Positions 32,775 through 43,203 are shown, counted from the first letter of the stretch. The stretch: DNA of 64,000 bases from Aradus depressus (GCA_963662175.1 OY759225.1:13509601-13573600), one strand, 5' to 3'. Made by a program: numbers and translations. Notes: generated by a model not told the origin, from the letters alone.

Positions 32775-32965
32775 CGGCAAAAAGGGTGTGATCATGGGGA
32801 GGGAGGAGTTTGAGCGATTGAGTTCTCCCCCACAAAAAAATGATCATTCAACGCCTCTGATGTAATGAATGTACGAACACAAAATTTAGTATTGATTTTT
32901 AGCTCAAGTTTTTGGAGGGAGAGCGAAAACATATTTCATTAATTCGTGCTGGGGAAGTACATTGA
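32775..32965 (+). repeat. GGGGAAGT-bounded dispersed repeat, 3' end
   Basis: AATGAATGTACGAACACAAA, then TCGTGCTGGGGAAGTACATT. Confidence 0.65.
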
Positions 32966-33219
32966 CGATTGTTTTCATTCACTTTACTTTCTTTTAAGGA
33001 AAGTGGTGGTTTCTTCTAAATTCTTCTTGACAGTCTCATTTCATTTATTATTTATTATATTCTGGCGGGTCGAAATATTACCATAAGAAAGAATACATTT
33101 TAGTTGACAATGAGTAATTGAAGTCAGGAAAGGTTATTTTATATTGAAAATAAAATATAGGTCAGGTTTTGTTCCAAAATGAGAATTGAACAGGTTTGGA
33201 AGTTATCGCTTTAAGGTAG

Positions 33220-33480
33220 AAGAGGGGTCGAATGTATAAGGGCGCCTGCGTGAGGGCGGGAGTAAGGTTCAGTGCGAACCTAGCCGTTGTCGTGTTGTCA
33301 ACGTTAACCCTGTGTCGAACCGCGCGAACATTCAATGTGAAACCTACCCAGGCAGGTGGATGCATGAACTCTCCGGAGACTACCTTCTTGGCCAGGATAT
33401 GACAATGTCAAAGGTAAGGTCATGGGGGACCTAGCGATGCTTATTTTATATAGAGGCCCGCCCCGACTTGGGATATCCTT
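33220..33480. other. GC-rich block of unknown nature
   Basis: About 260 bp of sequence much richer in G+C than its surroundings (GGGCGCCTGCGTGAGGGCGG, GTGTCGAACCGCGCGAACAT). A 67-codon - strand frame lies inside it. It could be a promoter, an LTR piece or an exon; nothing decides. Confidence 0.3.
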
Positions 33481-33544
33481 CTAAAGCTCTCTCTACGTAG
33501 AGTAAAATCTCTGACACTCCGGAATAACTGAATATATCGTGGGT

Positions 33545-33660
33545 GAATCACTGAAAATGTACTTCCCCAGTGCTGATTAATCATCTAATATTTACTCTCT
33601 CAGATCCCGATTTGGTTGAGAATCAATAGATCCTACTCAGAAACTTCTGAATCTCTGTAT
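33545..33660 (-). repeat. GGGGAAGT-bounded dispersed repeat, fragment
   Basis: GTACTTCCCCAGTGCTGATT followed by CTCTCTCAGATCCCGATTTG, the family end in reverse. Confidence 0.55.
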
Positions 33661-33708
33661 TCTTATGGGGTTCTCGATATACATACGAAATTTTCTGAAG
33701 AGTTATTG

Positions 33709-33848
33709 TCTCATGCCGGGGCTTTAACTATGAGGTCATATCGCCAACTACCAGAGACCTCAGATTTGGGAACATCGCTTAACATTGTTTTTTTTTTTTT
33801 ACCTCTCAAATATAAAACGAAAGGGTTTTCGAACCCGCGATCTTGTAA
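33709..33848 (-). mobile_element. SINE, internally deleted
   Basis: CTCATGCCGGGGCTTTAACT, a jump to GGGAACATCGCTTAACATTG, then TTTTCGAACCCGCGATCTTG. Head truncated. Confidence 0.7.
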
Positions 33849-33849
33849 A

Positions 33850-34225
33850 ATAATGTAATTGGTTAAAAATTCGATCTTGAGTTTTCACCAAAATTTCATG
33901 TTTTCCGACTTCCGCACTCCGCCAAAAAAAAAAAAAATATGTATTTGTGAACACAATAATTTCCGATATATGCCTATTCAGAACCCAATAAAAATCACAA
34001 GTATTGATTTTCAGCCAAATCAGCCTAGGGGAAGATTAGGCGGGTTAACACAAAAACAATAACTACAATGAATGTATCTGTACAGAATTTATAAGGATTC
34101 AGTAGTCCCTGAGGGTGCCTTACCCATTAATTATTTTCATTTTTTGAATCAGAAGTTTGGAAAACAAGAAATTCTTATGAAAACTCAACATCGAATTTCC
34201 AACCGATTACATAAATTCGAGTTAA
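33850..34225 (+). repeat. GGGGAAGT-bounded dispersed repeats, two opposed fragments
   Basis: ATGTAATTGGTTAAAAATTCG to GTATCTGTACAGAATTTATAAG in + orientation, then near 34150-34215 CAGAAGTTTGGAAAACAAG and CAACATCGAATTTCCAACCG in - orientation. Confidence 0.55.
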
Positions 34226-34422
34226 AAGGTGTCAATTTGGCACAGATTTCCCGGAAAAATCTATTCATATTAATACTAATTGGAGAATTTTGGATTTGCA
34301 AGAAATTTTTGACAAGGTGTCAAAAGTTCACCTAAATTGTTGGAAAACTCACCCAAGAGTATGTTTTTATTTTTTTTTAGATATTTTTATTTTGTTTATT
34401 TTAAATATTAAAATTGAATATA

Positions 34423-34774
34423 GGTTAGGTTAGGTTAGGTTTTATGACTCATGGCCGGGCTTTAACTACGAGGTCATATCGCCTACTACCAGAGCGCTCT
34501 TTCGTCACTCTGGTGGACATGAGCCCGACTCTACTGTGGGAGTCCTAAATTTTGCCTACCCTAAATTTTTTATTCATCTAGGGTAGGGGTCTTTAACGAG
34601 TACCTGACATCGTACAGGCTCGGGACCATCGCTTAACGTCCCATCCGAAGGACGGCGTGCTTAAGTTTATTTTACCTCCCAGATAAAATAAACTAAGGAC
34701 CTCGGTCGGGTTACGAACCCACGACCTTGAGCTCAGAAGTCAAGCACGCATACCACTGAGCTACCGGCGCCCTC
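34423..34774 (-). mobile_element. SINE, full length, 11-bp target duplication, four tail pentamers
   Basis: Flanks AATTGAATATA at 34412-34422 and 34775-34785. Tail on the + strand is four GGTTA units before TTTATGACTC. Every domain is present and close to consensus, so this is one of the youngest copies. Box A TAGCTCAGTGG and box B GGTTCGTAACC (one change) are on the - strand. Confidence 0.94.
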
Positions 34775-34978
34775 AATTGAATATAGGAAAATTGTATTTT
34801 ATAGAAAATTGTATACAGAAAACTTTATTCAGTTGTAAGTTTGAATCAACCAGGGTCGTGACTCAAGTTCCTCATCTACTGACTGTATCGTGTCCGTGCA
34901 GATATGTCTGAAGGAAATCCGCCCACTAGGATAGTATAGTATCATCCATGACTCCAATTGTAAGGAGAATATCTCCAA

Positions 34979-35280
34979 TAATAATAATAATAATAATTTT
35001 ATTTCCGTTAAACCAATACATGGTAATAGGATACGTCAAAAGAATTTATACATTAAGATAGCTTATAAATAAGATTTATAACTACTTGAGTCTAACGCAA
35101 CTATGATTAGTAGTAATAACAAAACTATAAAAAAAAAAGTAAAATGAAATTAATAAAAACTGAACAAATAAATACTTTAAAATATATGAGTATATAAAAA
35201 AAAATTAATACAAGATACCTTTATAATAAGTATTTCAATTTAATAAAAATTAAGATAACTATTTTTCAAAAAACTCTTCG
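34979..35280 (-). mobile_element. LINE 3' UTR with AAT-type tail
   Basis: On the - strand the sequence ends TTTAACGGAAATAAAATT followed by ATT/TTA triplets (34978-35000). The same end occurs at 48250-48475 (TTATTTCCGTTAAAC on +; AGCTTATAAA nearby). No ORF is left. Confidence 0.6.
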
Positions 35281-35385
35281 TAAGTGTCTTTATCCCAACG
35301 ATGTTACGTCCCATCATCAGGTCTCAATGTGTGAGATATAGAAAATAAAGAAAACAATGTAACTATAACAATATATGAAAAATAA

Positions 35386-35389
35386 TATA

Positions 35390-35460
<71 letters not shown>
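35386..35460. repeat. (AT)n microsatellite
   Basis: Long alternating AT tract, broken by two TACAT steps, directly left of the foldback. Confidence 0.9.
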
Positions 35461-35461
<1 letters not shown>

Positions 35462-36229
35462 TACGGGTGTTTCAGGGTTAAGTAGCCAAACTGAAAATTT
35501 GAACTAAGGACCCAAAAACAAGAAAAAAATTTCCTAAGGAGGTATGTCCGCAAACGCTTTGTTTAAGAGATATTCACATCTAAAGATTTTCATTGTTATG
35601 AATTATTTAGGCATAGTAAATAAATAAAACTTATTTTATTTGTTGCAACTACTTTATTCATTAAATGTAAACACTAACATTCGTATTAAATGTTGTCCAA
35701 AGTGATTTCCTTGAGCATTAAGACAGGATCAACAGCATCCGATGATCTTTCTTCAACAGCAGCAGTGGCAGAACGGCACTGGATATGTGTTATTGTTTCA
35801 CAAGATTCAATTATCCTTCTTCGTAAAGAATTAAGGTCATTGACCGGCCTTGCATAGACTTTTTGTTTAATGTCACCCATTAGGTAGGAAATATTTTTTT
35901 CTTGTTTTGAGGTCCTTAGTTCATATTTTCGGTTTGGCCACTGCTGCTGTTGAAGAAAGATGCCGATCCTGTCTTAATGCTCAAGGAAATCACTTTGGAC
36001 AACATTTAATATGAATGTTAGTGTTTACATTTAATGAATAAAGTAGTTGCAACAAATAAAATATGTTTTATTTATTTACTATGTCTAAATAATTCATAAC
36101 AATGAAAATCTTTAGGTGTGAATATCTCTTAAACAAAGCGTTTGCGGACATACCTCCATAGGAAATTTTTTTCTTGTTTTTAGGTCCTTAGTTCAAATTT
36201 TCAGTTTGGCTACTTAACCCTGAAACACC

Positions 36230-36235
<6 letters not shown>
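35461..36235. mobile_element. Foldback made of two inverted transposon ends
   Basis: Left arm about 35461-35775 and right arm about 35936-36235 are inverse complements, from GGGTGTTTCAGGGTTAAGTA at the left to TTAACCCTGAAACACCCTGT at the right. Both arms carry the 3' end of a DDE transposase. The central junction (about 35880-35935) contains a third copy of the terminal GGTCCTTAGTTCA segment, so the structure is two element ends fused tail to tail. Confidence 0.85.
35686..35880 (-). pseudogene. Tc1/mariner-like (IS630 group) transposase C-terminal fragment
   Basis: The frame reads MGDIKQKVYARPVNDLNSLR then RRIIESCETIT, which matches the GDIK.KVY...P.....L..RI...C..IT signature that precedes the C terminus of many arthropod IS630-type transposases. 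After that the frame is shifted; in another frame the expected end (CLNAQGNHFGQHL) appears. No catalytic domain. Confidence 0.65.

Positions 36236-36316
<81 letters not shown>
36230..36316. repeat. (AT)n microsatellite
   Basis: About 40 AT repeats directly right of the foldback, matching the tract on its left side. Confidence 0.92.
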
Positions 36317-36420
36317 TTAATCAATTATAAATGAATATATAAAAAAGTCAAAATAAATAAAAAGTTATAAATGAATAAATAAAATGAAAACTGACATAAT
36401 TGCAGAGATATTGTGAAATA

Positions 36421-37128
36421 ATTCAAATGGACTTGAAAAATAAAATAAAACTGGTTTATTTAATATGTTGTCTAATTTCACTAACTATATATACATGGGA
36501 GTACTTTCGGTATTTCTACCATCCTCAGCCAAAAGCATAAGAGATAAGACTAAGTTAATTTTCAGAATGTCAGCCTCTCGAGGAACCCATTACCCTCCCT
36601 ACTGGTGTTCCCCATGACGTCAGACATTCCTAACTAAGCTAAATTGTCAAGCTGTGAGATATTTTATGACAAGGCGGTCCCCATATTTCAAATGTGTGAC
36701 CCCTTCTAAGATCTAGGTATAAAGCATTAACAATGAACAGGCGAATAATATAACATTAACAATATAACATTTATTAATTATAACATTTGTTAATGTTATA
36801 TTATTCGCCTGTTCATTGTTAATGCTTTATACCTAGATCTTAGAAGGGGTCACACATTTGAAATATGGGGACCGCCTTGTCATAAAATATCTCACAGCTT
36901 GACAATTTAGCTTAGTTAGGAATGTCTGACGTCATGGGGAACACCAGTAGGGAGGGTAATGGGTTCCTCGAGAGGCTGACATTCTGAAAATTAACTTAGT
37001 CTTATCTCTTATGCTTTTGGCTGAGGATGGTAGAAATACCGAAAGTACTCCCTTGTATATATAGTTAGTGAAATTAGACAACATATTAAATAAACCAGTT
37101 TTATTTTATTTTTCAAGTCCATTCGAAT
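36421..37128. mobile_element. 708-bp near-perfect palindromic foldback
   Basis: Arms 36421-36761 and 36788-37128 are inverse complements with only a few mismatches (for example ACATGGGAGT against CCTTGTATAT-side). The loop is about 26 bp. Each arm contains a conserved hairpin (GGTAGAAATACC) next to GGCTGAGGA and GAAAGTACTCCC. No ORF. The arms resemble other copies at 3023-3480 and 16605-16760. Confidence 0.92.
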
Positions 37129-37129
37129 A

Positions 37130-37590
37130 AATAAAAGAATAACGTACATTGGACTGCCGATTAAGGTGTGGAGGAACTCTGTCCAAAAAATAAAAATGAA
37201 AGCTTTGTATCAAATAATGTTTTTTGGATATGAAACACGCTTTTTTTTTTTTTTTTATTGTGGTTATTTCATTATTTTTGAACAATGAGAATTTGAACAA
37301 TGATAGGGTCACCAGTGGCCGAGAAGTGGGCAGAAAAATGTAAAACTACATTGAAATATTGTTAATATTAATAAATTTGTATGACATCAAATATGAGAGG
37401 TCTTAAAAGTTGTTGCAAACCAATGGGTAACGGTAAATTATTGGCAACAATAACTTGGAAAATGGAGTCACGGAAGCTACTGGTGAGAGGGCAAGCGAGG
37501 ATGACATGATTAGAATCAGCTGTTTATTGAGGATCACAGGTACAACTTGGTGATTCCAGGAGATAGATTTTAAATAGATGGATAGGATAG
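37130..37590. other. Unexplained AT-rich stretch
   Basis: No ORF, inverted repeat or family match seen. A T20-like run (as A/T) lies at 37240-37257. Confidence 0.4.
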
Positions 37591-37597
37591 TATAATT

Positions 37598-37846
37598 AGT
37601 TATTGTGACTCATACCCGGGCTTTAACTACAAGGTCATATCGCCTATTACCAGATAGCTCTTTCATCGCTCTTTTAGACTAGAGCCCGATTCTACTGTGG
37701 GAGTACTAAAGTTTATTCATCTAGCGTAGGGGTCTTTGATGTGAACCAGACATTGTACCATTGCTTAGCGTCACATCTGAATGACGGCGTGCTCAATTTT
37801 GAGCTCAATAGTCTAGTACGCTACCTCTGAGCTACCAGTGCCCTCT
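37598..37846 (-). mobile_element. SINE, internally deleted, short target duplication
   Basis: GTGACTCATACCCGGGCTTT to GAGCTACCAGTGCCCTC. Flanks TAGTATAAT (37588) and TAGTATTAT (37847) differ at one base. The region of the TTTATTTTATC palindrome and box B is deleted. Confidence 0.8.
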
Positions 37847-37944
37847 AGTATTATGGGATCTTACCACATTTCCTCTACCAAGTTTTTCAACTCCCCATGT
37901 TTATCATTCCATGAAAAATGAAACATTAACCTTGAACTTATTTC

Positions 37945-38690
37945 AGAAATGTACTTCCCCAGAACGAAATAATTAATTAATGCCCCTCCAAATGTGCTAA
38001 TAATCAATAGTTGACTTACATAGGGGCTCCTAAATCCTCATACTAATTTTTTTATCAATAAATATCTGCAGTTATTAGATATATTTAAATTTTGTCTCCT
38101 ACCCTTAAGGGGTTTCAACCCCCCTCCCTTCTGCTGATTTTGCTGATATTAGACAGGTATTGTCCACATTGAGTTTTGACATTAAATATGAAATTTCATC
38201 TCGATATATATTCATTACATCGGCAGTTATTAGGGTTTTTGAGTTAAGCCTCCCCTCTAATCCCCATTCCCTTTGACCGATTTGGCTGAAAAATAATAGG
38301 TGTCGTCGTTAGAGGGTTCTGGATTCACATATAAAATTTCGTGTCGATACATTCATCCTTTCGGGAGTTATCGTATTCACAGGCAGACATTATTATTTTT
38401 TTTACTTGAAGTCTAAACATGAAATTCCTTAGAAAACTTGAGCCCCGCACTTTCCTTAAGCCGATTCCGCTGAAAATAAATAAGTCTCCTCCTAAAGGAC
38501 TTTGAATTCACATATTAAATTTTTTATCGATACATTCATTCCATCGAGTGTGATCTAATACTAATGTAAATACACACATTTTTGGAATCAGGAGATCGGA
38601 AAACATGAAATTTCGTTTAAAACTAGGCATCGAATTTTTGACCGATTACATAACTTCCCATATACTTTAGCTTAGGAAGTACAACGTTCA
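37945..38690 (-). repeat. GGGGAAGT-bounded dispersed repeat, long copy
   Basis: Begins GTACTTCCCCAGAACGAAAT and ends ATAACTTCCCATATACTTTAG. Contains at least three copies of the ATTTCGTGTCGATACATTCA unit, so it is longer than the 406-bp reference copy. Confidence 0.75.
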
Positions 38691-38989
38691 ATTCTCAATG
38701 ATACCAAAAATGAATAAAAACAATTTCTGTGTTTGTGAAGTTAGCTATCTTCGTTCTTATTCATTTTCCTTTCATTTATTAATTAGGAGAGAATTATTTT
38801 TTAATTACTTAATAACACCAGCTGTCCGGTCTGCAGACACTATTAAGATCACATGATTCTCAAAGTGGTCGATATTGACCCCCCCCCTGTGAGTCGACTG
38901 GCTATCAAAATGGATCGATTCTCTGTTATAGAGGTCGACTAACAATTTTTTTTATTTATATTTTCTTTTCACAGACATTCAAAATGACC

Positions 38990-39545
38990 CTTAACACAAA
39001 AGTATAACTGCTACACATTTCTACTAAAACCACTCTGGATGTATGGCTCACAAATCTACGGTTTGGCTAAAATATCTAACCTGAAACGTATCCAAGTTTT
39101 CAGTCAAAGACACTTAGACTCATTACACAATGCCCACCATACGTAACAGAACACTCCACAATGACCTCATGATAAACACAGTACACGACACAATTCAGGA
39201 CCTTTACAGACGTTTCCATAGCAAATTGCATTCACACCCAAATCCATACATTCTTCACCACACAGGCCACACAATCCTCCCAGGAGATTGAAGAGGAGAT
39301 GGAACCGTGACTTACTATACAAATTGCAACCGCCCACATCTTGAAACAAAATCATAATATCCCTTGATAATAATCATAATATTCATTGTTTTTAAATTTC
39401 GCCCTCAGGAGCTACCGCTGGGTAGCCTTCCTCTCTCTCACGCCAATCAGGACATCCACTATCAATCGAGTCCTCTTGATAGCTGGTTGTTGCCTCATGG
39501 CAACGGTTGCGACCAACATTATTAAGACAAAAAAAAAAAAATAAA
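38990..39545 (+). mobile_element. Jockey-like LINE 3' end
   Basis: The + strand reads YGSQIYGLAKISNLKRIQVF and, after a frameshift, RNRTLHNDLMINTVHDTIQD then LYRRFHSKLHSHPNP, a block typical of the C terminus of Jockey-clade ORF2, then RRLKRRWNRDLL before a stop. A 3' UTR of about 160 bp ends in an A13 tract at 39529-39541. 5'-truncated and frameshifted. Confidence 0.75.
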
Positions 39546-39803
39546 ATATTTTCTTTTAGCGGATTTTTATAACAAATCAGCTTATGTGCTCCCCCGGTCG
39601 ATAGAGCTAGGTAGACAATATTTTCATCTCAAATAACCCCTCGAAAACGATTTGGGACATATATATACATATATATATATACACGAGTTCTAGAAGAAGT
39701 ATAAAAAATAGTATGCTGTATACTTCCCCAGCGCGAATTAATACGTTGACGCTCTCCCTTGGGATCAGAATTCTTATACTGATTTCGTGTTAATACATAT
39801 TAT

Positions 39804-40118
39804 GGACTCATGCTCGGGCTTTTAACTACAAACTTTTAACTACAACTCTGGTGGACATGAGCCCGACTCTACTATCCTCTACTACCGCGAGTCCTAAATG
39901 TTGATTACCCTAAATTTTAACTCACCTAGGGTAGGGGTCTTTAACGAGTACCTGACATCAAACAGGCTCGGAACGATCGCTTAACATCCCATTCGAAGAA
40001 CGGCATGCTTATGTTTATTTTACCTCCCAGATAAAATAAACTAAGAGTCTCGGCCGGGTCTCGAACCTTCTTGAGCTCAGTGAGCAATCACGCATACCAC
40101 TGAGCTACCTGCGTTCTC
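39804..40118 (-). mobile_element. SINE, diverged
   Basis: GGACTCATGCTCGGGCTTTT to GAGCTACCTGCG. It has a small tandem duplication of CTTTTAACTACAA at the tail side and a CTACTATCCTCTACTACCGC insertion. Confidence 0.82.
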
Positions 40119-40119
40119 A

Positions 40120-41100
40120 AAATTATTGTATTTCATATGTGAAGTCCCTCTCAGTTTTCTCTACAACTTTTATTTGAAGAGATATTTGATTAGGTCGTAA
40201 ATATTAGGCGGTATCTTGTGAAATGTACTTAGACTCAGAAATGAGTTTTGACATCTGTGTGACGTTTATTTCAAATTTTAAGGTCACAAGTTCCAATTAC
40301 ATACACACAAGCTTCATCACGAAAATTGTCGAAATGTCTTCAGTGGACCTTGAAACCTGAAATTCCGTTGAAAATTCTATCTCGGATTACAATAATTTCT
40401 TATACTATACATACGGAGTACAATAAGCGATAAAATCGTCATCCCCTATTCAACATAACTTCATTCAAATTTTCTTTCTCAACAAATTTCTGGAGGAGAG
40501 CCCCAAAATTGTAGCCATCAATGCTTACTATATTTTATTTGTATGCCTTGGAATTAGAACCCATGATCTCCACATTACCAGGCGAATGTTTACATTTAAA
40601 GCAATCCGAAGAGAGCTCTCTTGTTCTTTTATTTAAATTTAATCAATTTACCAATGAAGGTTAGCTTTCTAACTGTCCTTTCTAGAAATGACTGTCTTTT
40701 CTCTGAGGAGTATTAACGAAGAGACCAAGGACACCTCTAATTAATCCAGGATCACAGGATAACTTGGCTAATAAAGAAAGGAGCTGTTGCTAAGTTCTTC
40801 TAATATACATAATGGTTCAATAGAGGGCGAAAAGATTCAATGCTTATAAGCATTGAATCTTTTGGTATAAATACCATTAAAAAATGAGAAAATGTTTGAA
40901 CAAAACTTTTGTGTATTTTAAAAAACTTCTGACCCATAAAACATATACATATGCTATTAATAATAATTATTAATAACATATGGATAATAAAACATAACAA
41001 TCCTTCGCCTCTAGGGTGGGATGGGGTAGGTGAGGCGGGAGGGTACCTGTCTCAACCTGGCTGACCTCTCATGTTGTTGCTCTTCTTTTTAACAATCTAA
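40120..41100. other. Mostly unexplained; small palindrome at 40830-40863
   Basis: At 40140-40200 there is a diverged copy of a repeat also near 14880 and 44300. A GGGGAAGT-family fragment may lie near 40370-40430. Otherwise no ORF or RNA gene. Confidence 0.4.
40830..40863. repeat. Perfect 34-bp palindrome
   Basis: AAAAGATTCAATGCTTA followed at once by its inverse complement TAAGCATTGAATCTTTT, no loop. Confidence 0.9.
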
Positions 41101-41750
41101 TACTTGTAGGCCAAATTGAAAAATAAGCTATGTGACATTTAAAAATTTTGAACGGGAGGGGGGGTTGTGGGGGTAGGCCTAAATATAAAGTTAGTCCTAA
41201 GTCTTTAACGAATGATCGGTTTGTCATGGAATTTCATATGTAGCATTCCTAGAGGGCAAATTGAAAAATGCGCTATGTGACATCTCAAAATTTTGAAAGG
41301 GAGGGGGGTTGTGGGGAAAGGCCTAAATATAAAGATAGTGCTAAGTCATTAACGGATGATTGGATTGTCATGGAATTTCATATGTAGTATTCTTAAAGGC
41401 CAAATAAAAAAATAGGGTGTGTGACGTCACAAAATCGTGAAAGTGAGGGGAGTTGTGGGGGTAGGCCTAAATATAAAGATAGTGATCGGTTATTAACAGA
41501 TGATCGGATTGTCATGGAATTTCATATGTAGTATTTTTAAAGGCGAAATAGAAAAATACACTATGTGGCATCTCAAAAATTTGAACGGGAGGTGGGGTTG
41601 CAATGGGGGCTAATCATAAAAATTGTTTTAGCGCAAAATTGTGAACGGAAGGGGGGTTGTGGGAGTAGGCCTAAATACGAAGATAGTGATCGGTCATTAA
41701 CTGATGGTCGGATTGTCATGGAATTTCACATGTAGTATTTTTAAAAAGAT
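41101..41750. repeat. About 144-bp tandem repeat array
   Basis: At least three head-to-tail units; the phrase GTCATGGAATTTCATATGTA recurs at 41223, 41367 and 41511 (144-bp steps) and, after a 60-bp expansion, at 41715. Each unit also has GGGAGGGGGGGTTGTGG and GGCCTAAATATAAAG. Units are diverged by small substitutions. Confidence 0.88.
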
Positions 41751-42099
41751 AATACTACAATCTTGTAGTTTGACGCCTTGTCTTTCATAAATATTCAAAA
41801 TAACTGAGTATTATAAAAAAAAACGAGAAAGCTGAAAAGAGGGAAACTCAATACAAAATTCTAAAAGGCAAATTCTATATAGAAATTCAACGGGTCACTT
41901 CGTAAAATGCTAAGTGGTTTAACTTTAGTTCATCGATGATGGAATTTGTTTGAAGATGTAGTTTTAATTTCAACCAGAAAAACGAGGAATTATAAAGGGT
42001 TAAGTTCCTCTCAAAGGTTAAACAAACAATTCATTTTTTTTCAATAAACTTCATTTTCATGAAATAGTCTTTTGTACATTAATTATATTAATTCCCAAG

Positions 42100-42260
42100 T
42101 CTGTACGAACTTTAGGTAAAGTTATCGGGCAGAAAGGTGCGGAGTTTTCAATGGAATTTCATGTTTTCCGACTTCTTCCGAAAAAAAAAAAAAGACTGTG
42201 TCTGTGAACACGATAACTCCCGATAGAATGAATGTACCGATAGGTGTATCCTAACGACTC
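42100..42260 (+). repeat. GGGGAAGT-bounded dispersed repeat, 5' part
   Basis: AAAGTTATCGGGCAGAAAGG, then TTCATGTTTTCCGACTTC and ACGATAACTCCCGATAGAAT. Confidence 0.7.
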
Positions 42261-42385
42261 TCTCCTTCTTTTCTGGAATTATCTTGAGTAAGATAATTGT
42301 TATGTGGGAAATTTATGTTTCGAGTGTCTCTGGGAAATGTTAAATGATAGTAGATCCACAGGAGGGAAGAAAGAGGTCCGCAAAA

Positions 42386-43005
42386 GTTAAGATTAAGGAG
42401 GCCGACTGACGAAGATATTGTTCCATAATCATGATGGCCGTACTATGGGATGGTGATAAGCCTGGGAAGGCCGACAATACTTGTTCAAAAGTTAAGATTA
42501 AGGAGGCCGACTGACAAAGATATTGTTTCATGATCATGATGGCCGTATTATGGGATGGTGATAAGCCTGGAAAGGTCGACAATACTTGTTCAATAGTTAA
42601 GATTAAGGAGGCAGACTGACGAAGATATTGTCCATGATCATGATGGCCGTACTACGGGATGGTGATAAGCCTGGGAAGGTCGACAATACTTGTTCAAAAG
42701 TTAAGATTAAGGAGGCCGACTGACAAAGATATTGTTCCATGATCATGATGGCCGTACTATGGGATGGTGATAAGCCTGGAAAGGTCGACAATACTTGTTC
42801 AAAAGTTAAGATTAAGGAGGCAGACTGACGAAGATATTGTTCCATAATCATGATGGCCGTACTATGGGATGGTGATAAGCCTGGAAAGGTCGACAATACT
42901 TGTTCAATAGTTAAGATTAAGGAGGCAGACTGACAAAGATATTGTCCATGATCATGATGGCCATGCTATAGGATGGTGATAAGCCTGGAAAGGAGCCATT
43001 TTGTC
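42386..43005. repeat. 105-bp minisatellite, six units
   Basis: GTTAAGATTAAGGAGGC starts units at 42386, 42491, 42596, 42700, 42805 and 42910 (steps 105,105,104,105,105). Units are over 90% alike. On the - strand each 105-bp unit encodes the same 35 residues (STFPGLSPSHSTAIMIMEQY, then LRQSASLILTFEQVL). A one-base deletion (TTGTCC for TTGTTCC) in units 3 and 6 breaks the frame. Confidence 0.92.
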
Positions 43006-43203
43006 CAGGGAGGAAGGACCAATCAGAGGTCTTATACTGTCTTGTTAGACCAGAGCTGGGTCCCCATTGGCTACTCTTATTGGACTATTTCCTCACAATC
43101 TCACTTATTGGACTCTCTAATAATTGTAAATAGACCATTTTCCTTCCAAACCATTCTCTGAGGCAAGACCCTATTTAAGTTATTTGATAGCGAATATAAA
43201 TGA

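Noticed and set aside
34423..34443. Internal telomere repeat block (TTAGG)
   Set aside because: Only four units, exactly at the tail of a SINE with target duplications.
35317..35553. 78-codon ORF on the - strand
   Set aside because: Ile/Tyr repeats translated from an (AT)n microsatellite.
42340..42896. Protein gene with 35-residue repeats on the - strand
   Set aside because: The frames are explained by the 105-bp minisatellite, broken by one-base deletions, and have no other coding sign.
41101..43005. CRISPR array
   Set aside because: Units are 144 or 105 bp tandem copies with no short identical repeats separated by unique spacers, and the genome is eukaryotic.
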